Under the pieces are notes generated by a model. It did not search any database, was not told where the DNA came from, and saw nothing but the letters and a program-made list of their open reading frames with translations. Made by a program: the position numbers and the translations under genes. Shown here piece after piece: positions 9,053 to 17,704 of a stretch of DNA of 64,000 nt. Location: the NCBI RefSeq assembly GCF_002150685.1, contig NZ_MSSW01000050.1:1-64000 (forward strand), written 5' to 3'. This DNA is from Algoriphagus antarcticus (GTDB lineage Bacteria > Bacteroidota > Bacteroidia > Cytophagales > Cyclobacteriaceae). The first letter of the stretch is position 1; each line of letters starts with the position of its first letter.

Positions 9053-10102
9053 ATGAAATTATCGGATTTCAAATTTGACGTTCCAAAGAAACTAATCTCT
9101 CTTTATCCTGCAGCAAATCGGGATGAATCCAGATTGATGGTACTCCATCGAGATACGGGTAAAATTGAACACAGAGTTTTTAAAGATATTACCGAATACT
9201 TCGGTGAGGGTGATGTCTTCGTTACCAATGATACAAAAGTTTTCCCAGCTAGGCTATACGGCAATAAGGAAAAAACCGGTGCAGAAATCGAAGTTTTTCT
9301 TTTGAGAGAATTGAACTCTGAGTTGAAGCTTTGGGATGTCTTGGTAGATCCAGCTAGAAAAATCAGAGTTGGCAATAAGCTTTATTTCGGAGATTCCGAT
9401 CTAGTTGCAGAAGTCATTGACAATACTACTTCTAGAGGACGTACGATCCGTTTCTTGTTTGACGGTACGGATGAAGAATTTCATAAGACTATCGACACAC
9501 TTGGAGAAACTCCGCTTTTAAAAGAATTTATAGAAAGAAAAGTAGAAGCTGAAGATAAAGAAAGATACCAAACTGTATTTGCTAAGAACGTAGGAGCAGT
9601 AGCTGCACCAACGGCTGGCTTGCACTTTACTCCGCATTTGCTGAAAAGGCTAGAGCTACAGGGCGTGGATGTCACTCCTATTACACTTCATGTTGGCTTG
9701 GGTACTTTCCGTCAGGTGGATGTGGAAGATCTGACTAAGCATAAAATGGATTCTGAAAATTACAGCATTCCTGATAATACTGTAGCGTTGGTGAATAGAG
9801 CATTGGATGCTAAGAAGAGAGTAGTAGCTGTGGGTACTACTTCTTTGAAAACGATTGAGTCATCAGTGACTGCAAATGGTCGATTGAAAGCAAGCAGCGG
9901 TTGGACAGACAAGTTTATCATTCCTCCATACGAGTTCAAAATCGCAAATTCATTGATTACCAATTTTCACCTTCCAGAATCTACTTTGCTGATGACAGCA
10001 TCGGCTTTCGGAGGATACGATTTGGTGATGAAAGCATACAAGGAAGCCATCAAAGAAAAATATCGATTCTTCTCTTACGGAGATGCGATGTTGATCCTTT
10101 AA
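9053..10102 (+). CDS. queA: S-adenosylmethionine:tRNA ribosyltransferase-isomerase
   Basis: Converts preQ1 in tRNA to epoxyqueuosine by adding the ribosyl group of SAM. The protein has 349 residues and starts with [20 protein letters not shown]. Family motifs include [36 protein letters not shown] and [20 protein letters not shown]. Complete, with a terminator close to the stop codon. ispD follows on the same strand but after the terminator. Confidence 0.97.
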   Translation: MKLSDFKFDVPKKLISLYPAANRDESRLMVLHRDTGKIEHRVFKDITEYFGEGDVFVTNDTKVFPARLYGNKEKTGAEIEVFLLRELNSELKLWDVLVDPARKIRVGNKLYFGDSDLVAEVIDNTTSRGRTIRFLFDGTDEEFHKTIDTLGETPLLKEFIERKVEAEDKERYQTVFAKNVGAVAAPTAGLHFTPHLLKRLELQGVDVTPITLHVGLGTFRQVDVEDLTKHKMDSENYSIPDNTVALVNRALDAKKRVVAVGTTSLKTIESSVTANGRLKASSGWTDKFIIPPYEFKIANSLITNFHLPESTLLMTASAFGGYDLVMKAYKEAIKEKYRFFSYGDAMLIL

Positions 10103-10107
10103 TACTG

Positions 10108-10131
10108 AAAGCTCCGAAAGGGGCTTTTTTT
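10108..10131 (+). terminator. Intrinsic terminator after queA
   Basis: Stem AAAGCTCC/GGGGCTTT with a GAAA tetraloop, followed by a T tract; it begins 6 bases after the stop codon. Confidence 0.85.
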
Positions 10132-10202
10132 ATGTTCACACAGAGATAACTTTGCGGTAGAACATGAGGAGATTGGATCACTTATTTTTGCAAAAAATTA
10201 GT

Positions 10203-10892
10203 ATGACAAATAAAGCAGCGATCCTGGTGGCAGGTGGGAGAGGTCAAAGAATGGGCGGGCCAATTGCCAAGCAATATTTACCTGTTGCCGGACAGCCTGT
10301 ATTAATGCGTACACTTTCTGTTTTTTACCGAGTAGACCCATCTTTGGATTTGATTTTGGTATTGCCTGAGAGCGATTTTGTGTACTGGGAAGAACTATGC
10401 TCGGAATATAAATTCACAATCGCTCATCGATTGGTTGCTGGAGGGAATTCTAGATTTCAATCGGTACGAAATGGATTGAATTCACTCAATTCTAAAACAA
10501 AGCTGGTTGCAATCCACGATGGTGTAAGACCATTTGTGACTGAGGAAGTTATTAAAGAGAGTTTTGAGGTGGCTGAGCGCCAAGGGAGTGCTATAGCTGT
10601 GATTGCGTTGAAGGATTCCATCAGGAAGCTTAGGGATGACGGGAAGTCGTTCTATGAGGAGCGACAATATTTCCGATTGGTGCAGACACCTCAGACCTTT
10701 CAAGTTGAGAAAATCAAAAAAGCATTTACTGTGACCGAACTTCAGCAGTTCACAGACGATGCGACAGTATATGAGAATCAAGGTTGGCAAGTGACCTTGA
10801 TTTCTGGAAACGCGGAGAACATCAAAATCACTACGCCTGAAGACATGGACTATGCAGAGTTTATTGCAAGCAGGGGATTGTCAGATCGGTAA
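10203..10892 (+). CDS. ispD: 2-C-methyl-D-erythritol 4-phosphate cytidylyltransferase
   Basis: Third step of the MEP isoprenoid pathway: makes CDP-methylerythritol from MEP and CTP. 229 residues, with the nucleotide-binding loop AAILVAGGRGQRMGG near the N-terminus, AKQYLPVAGQPVL, the HDGVRPFV motif and TDDATVYE. An upstream in-frame ATG at 10164 would add 13 residues without family support, so 10203 is preferred because it places AILVAGG at the usual distance from the start. Confidence 0.95.
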   Translation: MTNKAAILVAGGRGQRMGGPIAKQYLPVAGQPVLMRTLSVFYRVDPSLDLILVLPESDFVYWEELCSEYKFTIAHRLVAGGNSRFQSVRNGLNSLNSKTKLVAIHDGVRPFVTEEVIKESFEVAERQGSAIAVIALKDSIRKLRDDGKSFYEERQYFRLVQTPQTFQVEKIKKAFTVTELQQFTDDATVYENQGWQVTLISGNAENIKITTPEDMDYAEFIASRGLSDR

Positions 10893-10911
10893 GATTTTAG
10901 GGTGAAGACTC

Positions 10912-10943
10912 ACCGACTTTTTTGTAGGCTTTACCGACTTTTT
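10912..10943 (+). promoter_or_regulatory. Direct repeat, possible LytTR binding site
   Basis: ACCGACTTTTT occurs at 10912-10922 and again at 10933-10943, exactly 21 bases apart. LytTR-type regulators bind imperfect direct repeats about two helical turns apart, and the operon that starts at 11018 ends with a LytTR regulator. A third, less exact ACCGTACTTT lies at 10985. Binding is inferred from spacing and context only. Confidence 0.4.
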
Positions 10944-11017
10944 GGATGAATTGGCCTTTTGTTTATTTCAGGATGTCAACCCACACCGTACTTTCGGTCA
11001 TCACTTAAAACTATAAA

Positions 11018-11848
11018 ATGATGAAACGAAATCGTATAAACAATAATGATGGAGGTATGGTCTTCGGATTTATAATCCTCGCTGTCGGCGTCCTGATTTT
11101 ACTTAGGAAACTCGATGTTTTTTATCCAGACTGGTTGCTATCATGGCCGATGATACTAATTGCCATAGGCGTGATCACACTAGTCAAGCATGAGTTCAAA
11201 AGTTTTTTTGGTGTGATAATGCTGGGCTTAGGCGTATTCTTTCTCTTAGAACAGGAATTTAATTTTGATTTTGGAATGGAACGATTCATATTTCCTATAG
11301 CGCTTATCCTCGTGGGGATTTACCTAATTACGAAGAAGCGAAAAGAACAACAGGTGATGAATGATATTCAAGATAAATTGATATCTAAATCTACCTCCTC
11401 ACCTTCAACTGCCGAAGATTACAATAAAGGAGAAAAGGCAGCTTCTTCAACTCAATCTGCTGGGGGGAAATCCTACGCTGGAATGTCTGGCGTCTCAGGA
11501 ATCAGCTATTCAGATAGTGTTTCTATCGATTCTATTATGAGCGGGATCAATAAACGAATGCTCACTAAAGATTTTCAAGGAGGAAAACTGACAGCTGCTT
11601 TTGGAGGAATTGATCTAGATCTTACGCAGTCAGACCTCTCCGGAATAGTCACTCTTCAAGTGGACGTGATATTTGGAGGTATCAAATTAATAGTGCCGCC
11701 TCATTGGGATATACGAGTAGAAGTAACAAACATTGCAGCCGGTGTAGAGGATAAGCGGGTATACCGTCAGTCTGAAGTTGATTCCGACAAAATCTTGGTG
11801 ATCCGAGGTACAGTCTTCTTTGGCGGTTTGGAAATCAAATCATATTAA
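11018..11848 (+). CDS. LiaF-like membrane protein
   Basis: 276 residues. The N-terminal half has about four closely spaced hydrophobic segments (residues about 15-32, 38-55, 60-80 and 88-105). A Ser/Thr-rich linker follows (about 118-155), then a beta-rich C-terminal domain (about 180-276) with GGIDLDLTQSDL and VIFGGIKLIVPPHWDI, the pattern of the LiaF/DUF2154 'cell wall-active antibiotics response' domain. In Firmicutes LiaF restrains a sensor kinase; here it directly precedes a LytS-type kinase and a LytTR regulator, so a similar partnership is plausible but inferred. Confidence 0.75.
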   Translation: MMKRNRINNNDGGMVFGFIILAVGVLILLRKLDVFYPDWLLSWPMILIAIGVITLVKHEFKSFFGVIMLGLGVFFLLEQEFNFDFGMERFIFPIALILVGIYLITKKRKEQQVMNDIQDKLISKSTSSPSTAEDYNKGEKAASSTQSAGGKSYAGMSGVSGISYSDSVSIDSIMSGINKRMLTKDFQGGKLTAAFGGIDLDLTQSDLSGIVTLQVDVIFGGIKLIVPPHWDIRVEVTNIAAGVEDKRVYRQSEVDSDKILVIRGTVFFGGLEIKSY

Positions 11849-11877
11849 CGAAATTCCTTTCTTAAAACTCCTGCCTT

Positions 11878-12918
11878 TTGTTCTCGAAAGTATTTTCAAA
11901 CCCTTCTAAAAGTATTTGGATCGTCCAAGGAGCCGGAGTAATCTGGTTCCTTGCCACGTTTGGATTGCTCGTATTTTATGGTGTTGATCAATCCATTGCT
12001 ATTGTAGATTCGTTAGTTTTTGCGCTTCTTTTTTCTCTGGGAGTAAATATGCTAGATCGGGTTTTTGGTTTTTACATTCCTAAAGGAAGTAACAACTGGT
12101 TGCTCTTGGGATTGCCTCTCTTGTTTAGCTTAGCGGCTGTTTTGGGGCATCAGTACCTGCTGAAATGGGTGTATTCCGACAATGAGACATACATGATTTT
12201 ACTGAAATCTCATTTTTACTTACGTTGGGCTATTTTAGGTTTGGCAGAGGTTATGGTGGCTTTGATCGCAATCGTGGTTTCAAAGCTAGAGCAGCAAGAT
12301 GAAGCTCAAAAAAGGGAAGCCATGATGAGTGAACTTTCTCGGGAAGCAGAATTGACACAGCTACGTCAACAGCTTCAGCCGCATTTTTTGTTCAATAGTC
12401 TCAATTCCATAAGTGCACTTACAGTTTCTCAACCTAAAAAAGCTCGGGAGATGGTACTTCAACTTTCTGATTTCCTGCGAGGAACGATCCGAAAAGATCA
12501 TCAGCAGTGGATGAGTCTCGAAGAAGAATTGGGTTATCTGAAAATGTACCTGGATATTGAGCATGTCCGCTTTGGACATAGACTGGAAGTGGTGTTTGAA
12601 GTGGGGGATGAGGTGATGCAAATGCGCCTACCTCAATTGCTGATCCAACCACTTCTGGAAAATGCAATCAAACATGGTCTTTATGGCATCACGGAGGATG
12701 TGAAAATAATTCTTTATGCTTTCAAAGAACAGAATTATTTGATGTTGAAAATTGAGAATCCTTTTGATCCTGAAGTGGCTGCACCAAAAGGAACTGGCTT
12801 CGGCTTGAGCTCTGTGGATCGCAGGTTGTTTTTACTTTTTGGCAGAAAGGACTTGCTGGAAGCGAAATCAGAAGATTCAATTTTTACCGTAATTTTAAAA
12901 ATCCCCCAACCGAAATGA
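11878..12918 (+). CDS. LytS/YehU-type sensor histidine kinase
   Basis: 346 residues. Four N-terminal hydrophobic segments (about 15-35, 42-58, 73-92 and 115-136) are followed by the His_kinase family core with phospho-acceptor His169 in QLQPHFLFNSLNSI, and a divergent ATPase domain with LLIQPLLENAIKHGLYG and GTGFGLSSVDRRL. The start must be TTG at 11878, because an in-frame stop lies at 11863-11865 and the next ATG comes after the first two membrane segments. It overlaps the regulator gene by 4 bases (ATGA), so the two are coupled. Confidence 0.9.
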   Translation: MFSKVFSNPSKSIWIVQGAGVIWFLATFGLLVFYGVDQSIAIVDSLVFALLFSLGVNMLDRVFGFYIPKGSNNWLLLGLPLLFSLAAVLGHQYLLKWVYSDNETYMILLKSHFYLRWAILGLAEVMVALIAIVVSKLEQQDEAQKREAMMSELSREAELTQLRQQLQPHFLFNSLNSISALTVSQPKKAREMVLQLSDFLRGTIRKDHQQWMSLEEELGYLKMYLDIEHVRFGHRLEVVFEVGDEVMQMRLPQLLIQPLLENAIKHGLYGITEDVKIILYAFKEQNYLMLKIENPFDPEVAAPKGTGFGLSSVDRRLFLLFGRKDLLEAKSEDSIFTVILKIPQPK

Positions 12919-13640
12919 TCAAGACATTAATCATCGATGACGAGCCTTTGGCGGCAAGTATTGTCCAGGAATTTTTAGCTGACTTCCCGCAGTTCGACGT
13001 GATATCTATCTGTCGTGATGGATTTCAGGGGCTCAAAGCAATCCAAGAACATGAGCCGGATTTAATATTTTTGGATGTACAGATGCCCAAAATTACCGGT
13101 TTCGAAATGCTAGAACTGCTTGATGAACCACCTGCGGTGATCTTCACCACTGCCTTTGATCAATATGCCTTAAAAGCTTTTGACGCTATGGCCATTGATT
13201 ATTTACTCAAACCTTTTTCTCAAGAGCGCTTTTCGCAAGCCATAGAAAAACTCTTGGCTCAAAAAGGAGGTAGTGTAGAATCCACTCAGAAGCTTAATGA
13301 GTTGGCTGAGAAGAGAAATAGGCTAGTAGTTCGTGTCAAAAATGAAATCAAAATCATTCCTACGCGTGAAGTTAGCTTTTTTGAAGCTGAAGATGACTAC
13401 ATAGCTATTCACACCGTTTCTGGCAAATACCTGAAGAAGATGACTATGAAGTCTCTTGAGGAAGCGCTAGATCCTGCGAAGTTTGTGCGGGTGCATAGAT
13501 CCTATTTGATCAACCTAAATGAGATCACCAAAATAGAGCCCTACGAACGTGATAATTACTTGGTGATACTGCGCGGTGGTGAAAAAGTGCCAGTGAGTAA
13601 AAATGGATATTCCAGGCTGAGACAGGTGCTGGGACTATAG
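12915..13640 (+). CDS. LytTR-family response regulator
   Basis: 241 residues: receiver domain (about 1-120) with DDEP, phospho-acceptor Asp54 in IFLDVQMP and Lys in YLLKPF, then a LytTR DNA-binding domain (about 140-240) with VSFFEAEDDYIAIHT and FVRVHRSYLINLNEI. It pairs with the kinase just upstream. A 21-base-spaced direct repeat upstream of the first gene of the operon (11018) could be its binding site, giving autoregulation. Confidence 0.95.
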   Translation: MIKTLIIDDEPLAASIVQEFLADFPQFDVISICRDGFQGLKAIQEHEPDLIFLDVQMPKITGFEMLELLDEPPAVIFTTAFDQYALKAFDAMAIDYLLKPFSQERFSQAIEKLLAQKGGSVESTQKLNELAEKRNRLVVRVKNEIKIIPTREVSFFEAEDDYIAIHTVSGKYLKKMTMKSLEEALDPAKFVRVHRSYLINLNEITKIEPYERDNYLVILRGGEKVPVSKNGYSRLRQVLGL

Positions 13641-13852
13641 AGAATTTAAGTCTCAGTTTTCAGTCGCGGTGATCAGGCTGGCGCAATTCTTCAGACCCGC
13701 CTGCATCAACTCAGGCTTGTGCCTTTTCTTATTTTCATTCTTCAGATTTCCATAGTTATCTCGACCAGTCATAATTAGAGCTTAGGCAGGAGACCGCAAT
13801 AGATTTGGTCCAAGTCAGGAGACTTGAACCAAATATAGAAGGTTAAATCAAA

Positions 13853-13896
13853 AGCTGTGCTCTCTGCGAGATCTCTGTCAACCCTGCGGTTAAATA
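13853..13896 (+). repeat. CTCTGCG...CCTGCGGTTAAA repeat, copy 1
   Basis: Shares AGCTGTG, CTCTGCGA and CTGCGGTTAAA in the same order with copies at 60487-60531 and 62581-62620. All three are in non-coding gaps. Confidence 0.6.
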
Positions 13897-13906
13897 GAAA
13901 TCTTCA

Positions 13907-13938
13907 TAAAAAAAAGCCCTGAGTGATCAAGGCTTTTT
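13907..13938 (-). terminator. Terminator after the DUF2795 gene
   Basis: Stem AAAGCCCTGA (13913-13922) with TCAAGGCTTT (13927-13936). Read on the minus strand it runs into a T tract, and it begins 5 bases after the stop of the gene at 13943; it also has T on the plus side and could act both ways. Confidence 0.75.
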
Positions 13939-13942
13939 GCAT

Positions 13943-14164
13943 TTAATATTCGTCTTCGTTGAAAAAGAAGTCGTCTTTGGTCGGGTAATCAGGCCAAATC
14001 TCTTCGATGGTCTCATAAGGTTCGCCATCATCTTCTAATTCTTGTAGGTTTTCTACTACTTCCATTGGCGCGCCGGATCGGATGGCATAATCAATTAATT
14101 CATCCTTGGTGGCTGGCCAGGGTGCATCCTCTAAATAGGATGCTAATTCGAGTGTCCAGTACAT
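13943..14164 (-). CDS. DUF2795 small acidic protein
   Basis: 73 residues, strongly acidic, with YWTLELASYLEDAPWPATKDELIDYA, which in shortened form (LEDAPWPATKDELIDYAIR) is the DUF2795 pattern. The C-terminus ends in a Phe/Asp/Glu-rich tail. Function unknown. It has its own terminator downstream. Confidence 0.8.
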   Translation of the reverse strand: MYWTLELASYLEDAPWPATKDELIDYAIRSGAPMEVVENLQELEDDGEPYETIEEIWPDYPTKDDFFFNEDEY

Positions 14165-14241
14165 AGTGTTTATTTTAAAGGAGTTCCGGAGTTTAAGGGT
14201 TGCAAAATTATTCTTTTTTTGTAATAATCAGCGGTGTATTT

Positions 14242-15489
14242 CTATTTAAAAGAAAGTTGTTTCAAAATATAATTTTTCACATCTACTTTTCTCTTCACCG
14301 CAAATAATTTCTTCTTCATCATAATGTCAAAATCAGCTGACTGTACGCGGAAATTCTCCGTATTGTTTTGTGCCGCTTCCAGCTCAGTTTGATCTCTGTG
14401 CAATAAATCTTTCAAAAGAGCAGTTTTTATTTGAGTTTGCTCTGCCTCAGGTTTTTCATCAAAGTCAGCATATTTACCGTGAACAAGTTTCTCAAGAAAA
14501 GCTTTTTCAAATACAATATCTGAGAAGAATTGGAATGATCTCACAATCAAATTAGCTTCTTTCGGCTTGCGAGGAGGCAGTTTTCTCCATTCTTCCTGAA
14601 TCAATTTGGCTCTTCCGACAAGTTCATAAGATGTGGGTTTGCCCGCCAAGTCTTTGATCTCTTCGGTTAAAGTCTCCACCTTCCGCATTAGTTCCCTAGG
14701 GTTCATTTGTGGGCCGGTTTGGAGCGTTCTTTTAAAGCGGGAGAAGATACGATTGTTCAATTTGGAAAATTCGTCCCAAAGCGGCTGTCGTTTTTCCGCA
14801 GGTACTTTTCCAGCTTCTTTCCATTGCCGTTGGATTTTCTTTGAGATTTCAAAGGCAGTTTTTGCGTCAGGGAAATCATGCGCTTCTCTAGCCTGTATTA
14901 CCAGAGCTTCATAGACTTTGATGTTTTCCTCAGCCTGAAGTGCAAGTCCTTCGAAGAAATGTCTTCTGTTTTCGAAGAAATTCTGCACAATATCATTGAA
15001 CGTATTCTCTATTTCTTCTTGATGTTCTTTATCTACAGGGCCGGTCTTGATCCATCGAAGTTTCAGTTCTTTATAATACTCCGTGGTTTCCTTCCAGTCA
15101 GTATCGTCTTTTTTTACTTCAGCTTCTAAAATTAAAGCATTCTTAACCTCAAGATTTTTAGTGCGGTTTACCTGAATGATTTCGTTCAGGTATTCTTCTT
15201 GTTGGCTGAGGTCATTGATAAGTGGCTCAAAATCCCCCAATGCGTCGGACTGCATAAGAGATTCTTTGAGGTGAATGAGTTTCATCAGGAAGGAACCCTT
15301 ATTCTGGTTTTCCTGAATGTCATTTTTGAGTTTGGCTACTTTTTCTTTGAGTTGTTCAAATCGATCTTCAAAATACTTAAGCGTAGAGGTCTCATCTTCT
15401 TTTACTTCACCGATTACCCTATCTTCCTGTCCCAAAAAGCCCCTCAAATAAACTTTCTTGTCCTTGATATATCCATACGGATGCTCCAT
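14242..15489 (-). CDS. DUF349 repeat protein
   Basis: 415 residues from the start at 15489, chosen because the product then opens with MEHPYGYIKDKKVYLRGF, the conserved beginning of this Bacteroidota family. The frame is open to 15531, but the extra 14 residues look like non-coding. The body is almost entirely helical and charged, with several DUF349 units each carrying a W-K-x-x-G-P/K-V signature (RWIKTGPVDKEH near 180, RQWKEAGKVPAEKRQPLWDEF near 245). Function unknown; coiled-coil interactions are likely. Confidence 0.85.
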   Translation of the reverse strand: MEHPYGYIKDKKVYLRGFLGQEDRVIGEVKEDETSTLKYFEDRFEQLKEKVAKLKNDIQENQNKGSFLMKLIHLKESLMQSDALGDFEPLINDLSQQEEYLNEIIQVNRTKNLEVKNALILEAEVKKDDTDWKETTEYYKELKLRWIKTGPVDKEHQEEIENTFNDIVQNFFENRRHFFEGLALQAEENIKVYEALVIQAREAHDFPDAKTAFEISKKIQRQWKEAGKVPAEKRQPLWDEFSKLNNRIFSRFKRTLQTGPQMNPRELMRKVETLTEEIKDLAGKPTSYELVGRAKLIQEEWRKLPPRKPKEANLIVRSFQFFSDIVFEKAFLEKLVHGKYADFDEKPEAEQTQIKTALLKDLLHRDQTELEAAQNNTENFRVQSADFDIMMKKKLFAVKRKVDVKNYILKQLSFK

Positions 15490-15621
15490 TGTTCTACAGT
15501 AGGTTAGGTGGCGGTTTTCAAATTTCCGCAAATTAATTAATTCAAAAGCACTTATCCTAAAAAAGCGGTTTTTTTGCCATCTTTGAATCTTAATTGCAAT
15601 TCTAAAGTAAAAATATAACGC

Positions 15622-17301
15622 ATGAGTTCAGAAAAAATCATCTTTTCTATGGCGGGGGTTTCAAAAATCTATCCGCCACAGAAAAAAGTCCTCAAAGATA
15701 TTTATCTCTCTTTTTTTTACGGAGCCAAAATCGGTGTTCTTGGTTTGAATGGTTCAGGTAAATCTTCTCTTTTAAAGATTATTGCCGGAATGGACAAGGA
15801 ATTCCAAGGCGAAGTGGTCTGGTCTCCAGGTTATACAGTCGGAATGCTGGAGCAGGAACCAAAGCTCGATCCAACCAAAACGGTGAAAGAAGTAGTAGAA
15901 GAAGCAGTTTCCGAGACCGTGGCTTTGCTGAAGGAATTTGAGGCAATCAATGAGAAATTTATGGATCCGGCGCTGATGGAAGATCCAGATGCGATGAATG
16001 ACCTGATCGAAAAGCAAGGAGTAGTGCAGGAGAAGCTTGATGCAGCAAACGCTTGGGAACTTGATGTGATGCTGGACAAAGCCATGGATGCGCTTAGACT
16101 TCCACCTAGTGATGCGAACGTTGCTAATCTTTCTGGCGGAGAAAAGAGGAGAGTGGCGCTTTGCCGCTTGCTTCTGCAGGAGCCGGATGTATTATTACTC
16201 GATGAACCTACCAACCACTTGGATGCGGAATCTGTACATTGGCTGGAACAACATTTACAGAATTATAAGGGAACCGTGATCGCAGTAACTCACGATAGAT
16301 ACTTCTTGGATAACGTAGCCGGCTGGATTTTGGAGCTTGATCGGGGCGAGGGTATTCCCTGGAAAGGGAATTATTCTTCTTGGCTGGATCAGAAGCAAAA
16401 CCGGTTGAAACAAGAGGAGAAAACAGAATCCAAGCGTCAGAAGACATTGGAGAGAGAATTGGAGTGGATCAGAATGACTCCGAAAGCTCGCCAAGCCAAA
16501 GGTAAAGCTCGGCTAAGTGCATACGACAAATTGGTGGGAGAGGACTCTAAAGAAAGAGAAGCAAAACTTGAGTTGTTTATTCCTCCTGGGCCACGTTTAG
16601 GAGCGAAAGTGATTGAAGTGAACGGTGTGTCAAAAGCTTACGGAGATAAATTGCTTTTTGAAAACCTGACTTTTGCATTGCCGCAAGGAGGAATTGTCGG
16701 CGTGATCGGGCCAAATGGTGCGGGTAAATCCACACTTTTCAAATTAATCACAGGGCAGGAAAAAGCCGATGCGGGTCATTTCGAAGTAGGAGAGACAGTT
16801 CAGTTGGCGTATGTAGATCAGGGACATGATACGCTTGATCCAAATAAGACAGTTTATCAGACGATTTCCGAAGGAAATGAATTGATGAAACTGGGGAATA
16901 GAGAAGTGAATTCCAGAGCGTACGTTTCCAAATTCAACTTCGGTGGAGGAGATCAGGAGAAGAAAGTAGGGATTCTTTCTGGTGGCGAGCGAAATCGAGT
17001 TCACTTGGCATTGACGCTGAAAGAAGGCGGCAACTTGCTGCTACTCGATGAGCCTACCAACGACCTGGATGTGAATACACTTCGAGCTTTGGAAGAAGCC
17101 TTAGAAAACTTTGGCGGCTGTGCAGTAGTCATCTCCCACGATAGATGGTTTCTAGATCGAATCTGTACACATATTTTGGCTTTCGAAGGCGATTCTCAAG
17201 TGGTGTGGTTTGAAGGAAATTACTCCGACTACGAAGAGAACAAAAAGAAAAGGCTTGGTGATGTGGAGCCAAAGAGAATTCGGTATAAGAATTTGAAGTA
17301 A
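15622..17301 (+). CDS. ettA: Energy-dependent translational throttle protein EttA (ABC-F)
   Basis: Cytosolic ABC-F ATPase that binds the ribosomal E site and gates the first elongation step according to ATP level. 559 residues with two ABC cassettes: Walker A GLNGSGKSS (about 41-49) and GPNGAGKST (about 361-369), signatures LSGGEKRRVALCRLL and LSGGERNRVHLALTL, and Walker B motifs LLLDEPTNHLD and LLLDEPTNDLD. The arm and linker (about residues 240-320, ending RQAKGKARLSAYDKL) are those of EttA. The N-terminus MSSEKIIFSMAGVSKIYPP and the length support EttA over other ABC-F members. Confidence 0.95.
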   Translation: MSSEKIIFSMAGVSKIYPPQKKVLKDIYLSFFYGAKIGVLGLNGSGKSSLLKIIAGMDKEFQGEVVWSPGYTVGMLEQEPKLDPTKTVKEVVEEAVSETVALLKEFEAINEKFMDPALMEDPDAMNDLIEKQGVVQEKLDAANAWELDVMLDKAMDALRLPPSDANVANLSGGEKRRVALCRLLLQEPDVLLLDEPTNHLDAESVHWLEQHLQNYKGTVIAVTHDRYFLDNVAGWILELDRGEGIPWKGNYSSWLDQKQNRLKQEEKTESKRQKTLERELEWIRMTPKARQAKGKARLSAYDKLVGEDSKEREAKLELFIPPGPRLGAKVIEVNGVSKAYGDKLLFENLTFALPQGGIVGVIGPNGAGKSTLFKLITGQEKADAGHFEVGETVQLAYVDQGHDTLDPNKTVYQTISEGNELMKLGNREVNSRAYVSKFNFGGGDQEKKVGILSGGERNRVHLALTLKEGGNLLLLDEPTNDLDVNTLRALEEALENFGGCAVVISHDRWFLDRICTHILAFEGDSQVVWFEGNYSDYEENKKKRLGDVEPKRIRYKNLK

Positions 17302-17332
17302 CCTTTGAGGTTTTTTTCAGACCTCGAAGGTT
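17300..17332 (+). terminator. Inverted repeat overlapping the ettA stop
   Basis: AACCTTTGAGGT (17300-17311) can pair with ACCTCGAAGGTT (17321-17332), with a T-rich loop. It begins on the stop codon and may form the first part of a terminator. Confidence 0.5.
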
Positions 17333-17704
17333 TATTTATCTGAAGTTTACGAGAGGACTTTCTAGGTCCTCAAAACTTCCTAACCCTTGAAGTCTCTGAG
17401 GTTTCAAGGGTTTTTTCTTTGCTAATCTTTGAGGTTTTTGAAAAGGAGAAGCTCCAAGTCGGCAGGTAAACATGAACCAAGTAGATTCGGTGAAATAACT
17501 TTCTTAGCAGAAGTGGTATTAGTAGCGACTGAATTTAAAAAAGCAATGAATTATTCTAGCAGTTCTATAAGTTGACAGAATTTGATTCCTTTTGACTTGG
17601 GCTTTTGATTGTAGGGTAGAGTTATATACCCGCCATTTTAGGGATATTCCATATTCTTTTCTGCTATAAAAAGCTCTTAGGATTTAGCATAATGAATGGA
17701 AACC
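17302..17704. other. Convergent intergenic region with three hairpins
   Basis: Between ettA and the convergent metallophosphoesterase gene. The left half (17300-17418) is three consecutive hairpins. In 17419-17704 I see no gene, no clear repeat and no obvious signal. Confidence 0.5.
17382..17418 (+). terminator. Intrinsic terminator downstream of ettA
   Basis: AACCCTTGAA (17382-17391) pairs with TTCAAGGGTT (17403-17412) and is followed by T residues. Another hairpin (17342-17379) lies just before it. Confidence 0.7.

Larger units (their letters stand above)
13641..13942. other. Intergenic stretch with degenerate repeats
   Basis: About 300 bases between convergent genes, with no open frame of note. 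It holds a fragment resembling the CAGT/GATCAG repeat seen at 24.6 and 25.1 kb (13663-13680), one copy of the CTCTGCG...CTGCGGTTAAA repeat (13853-13896) and, at its right end, a terminator for the minus-strand gene. Confidence 0.5.
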
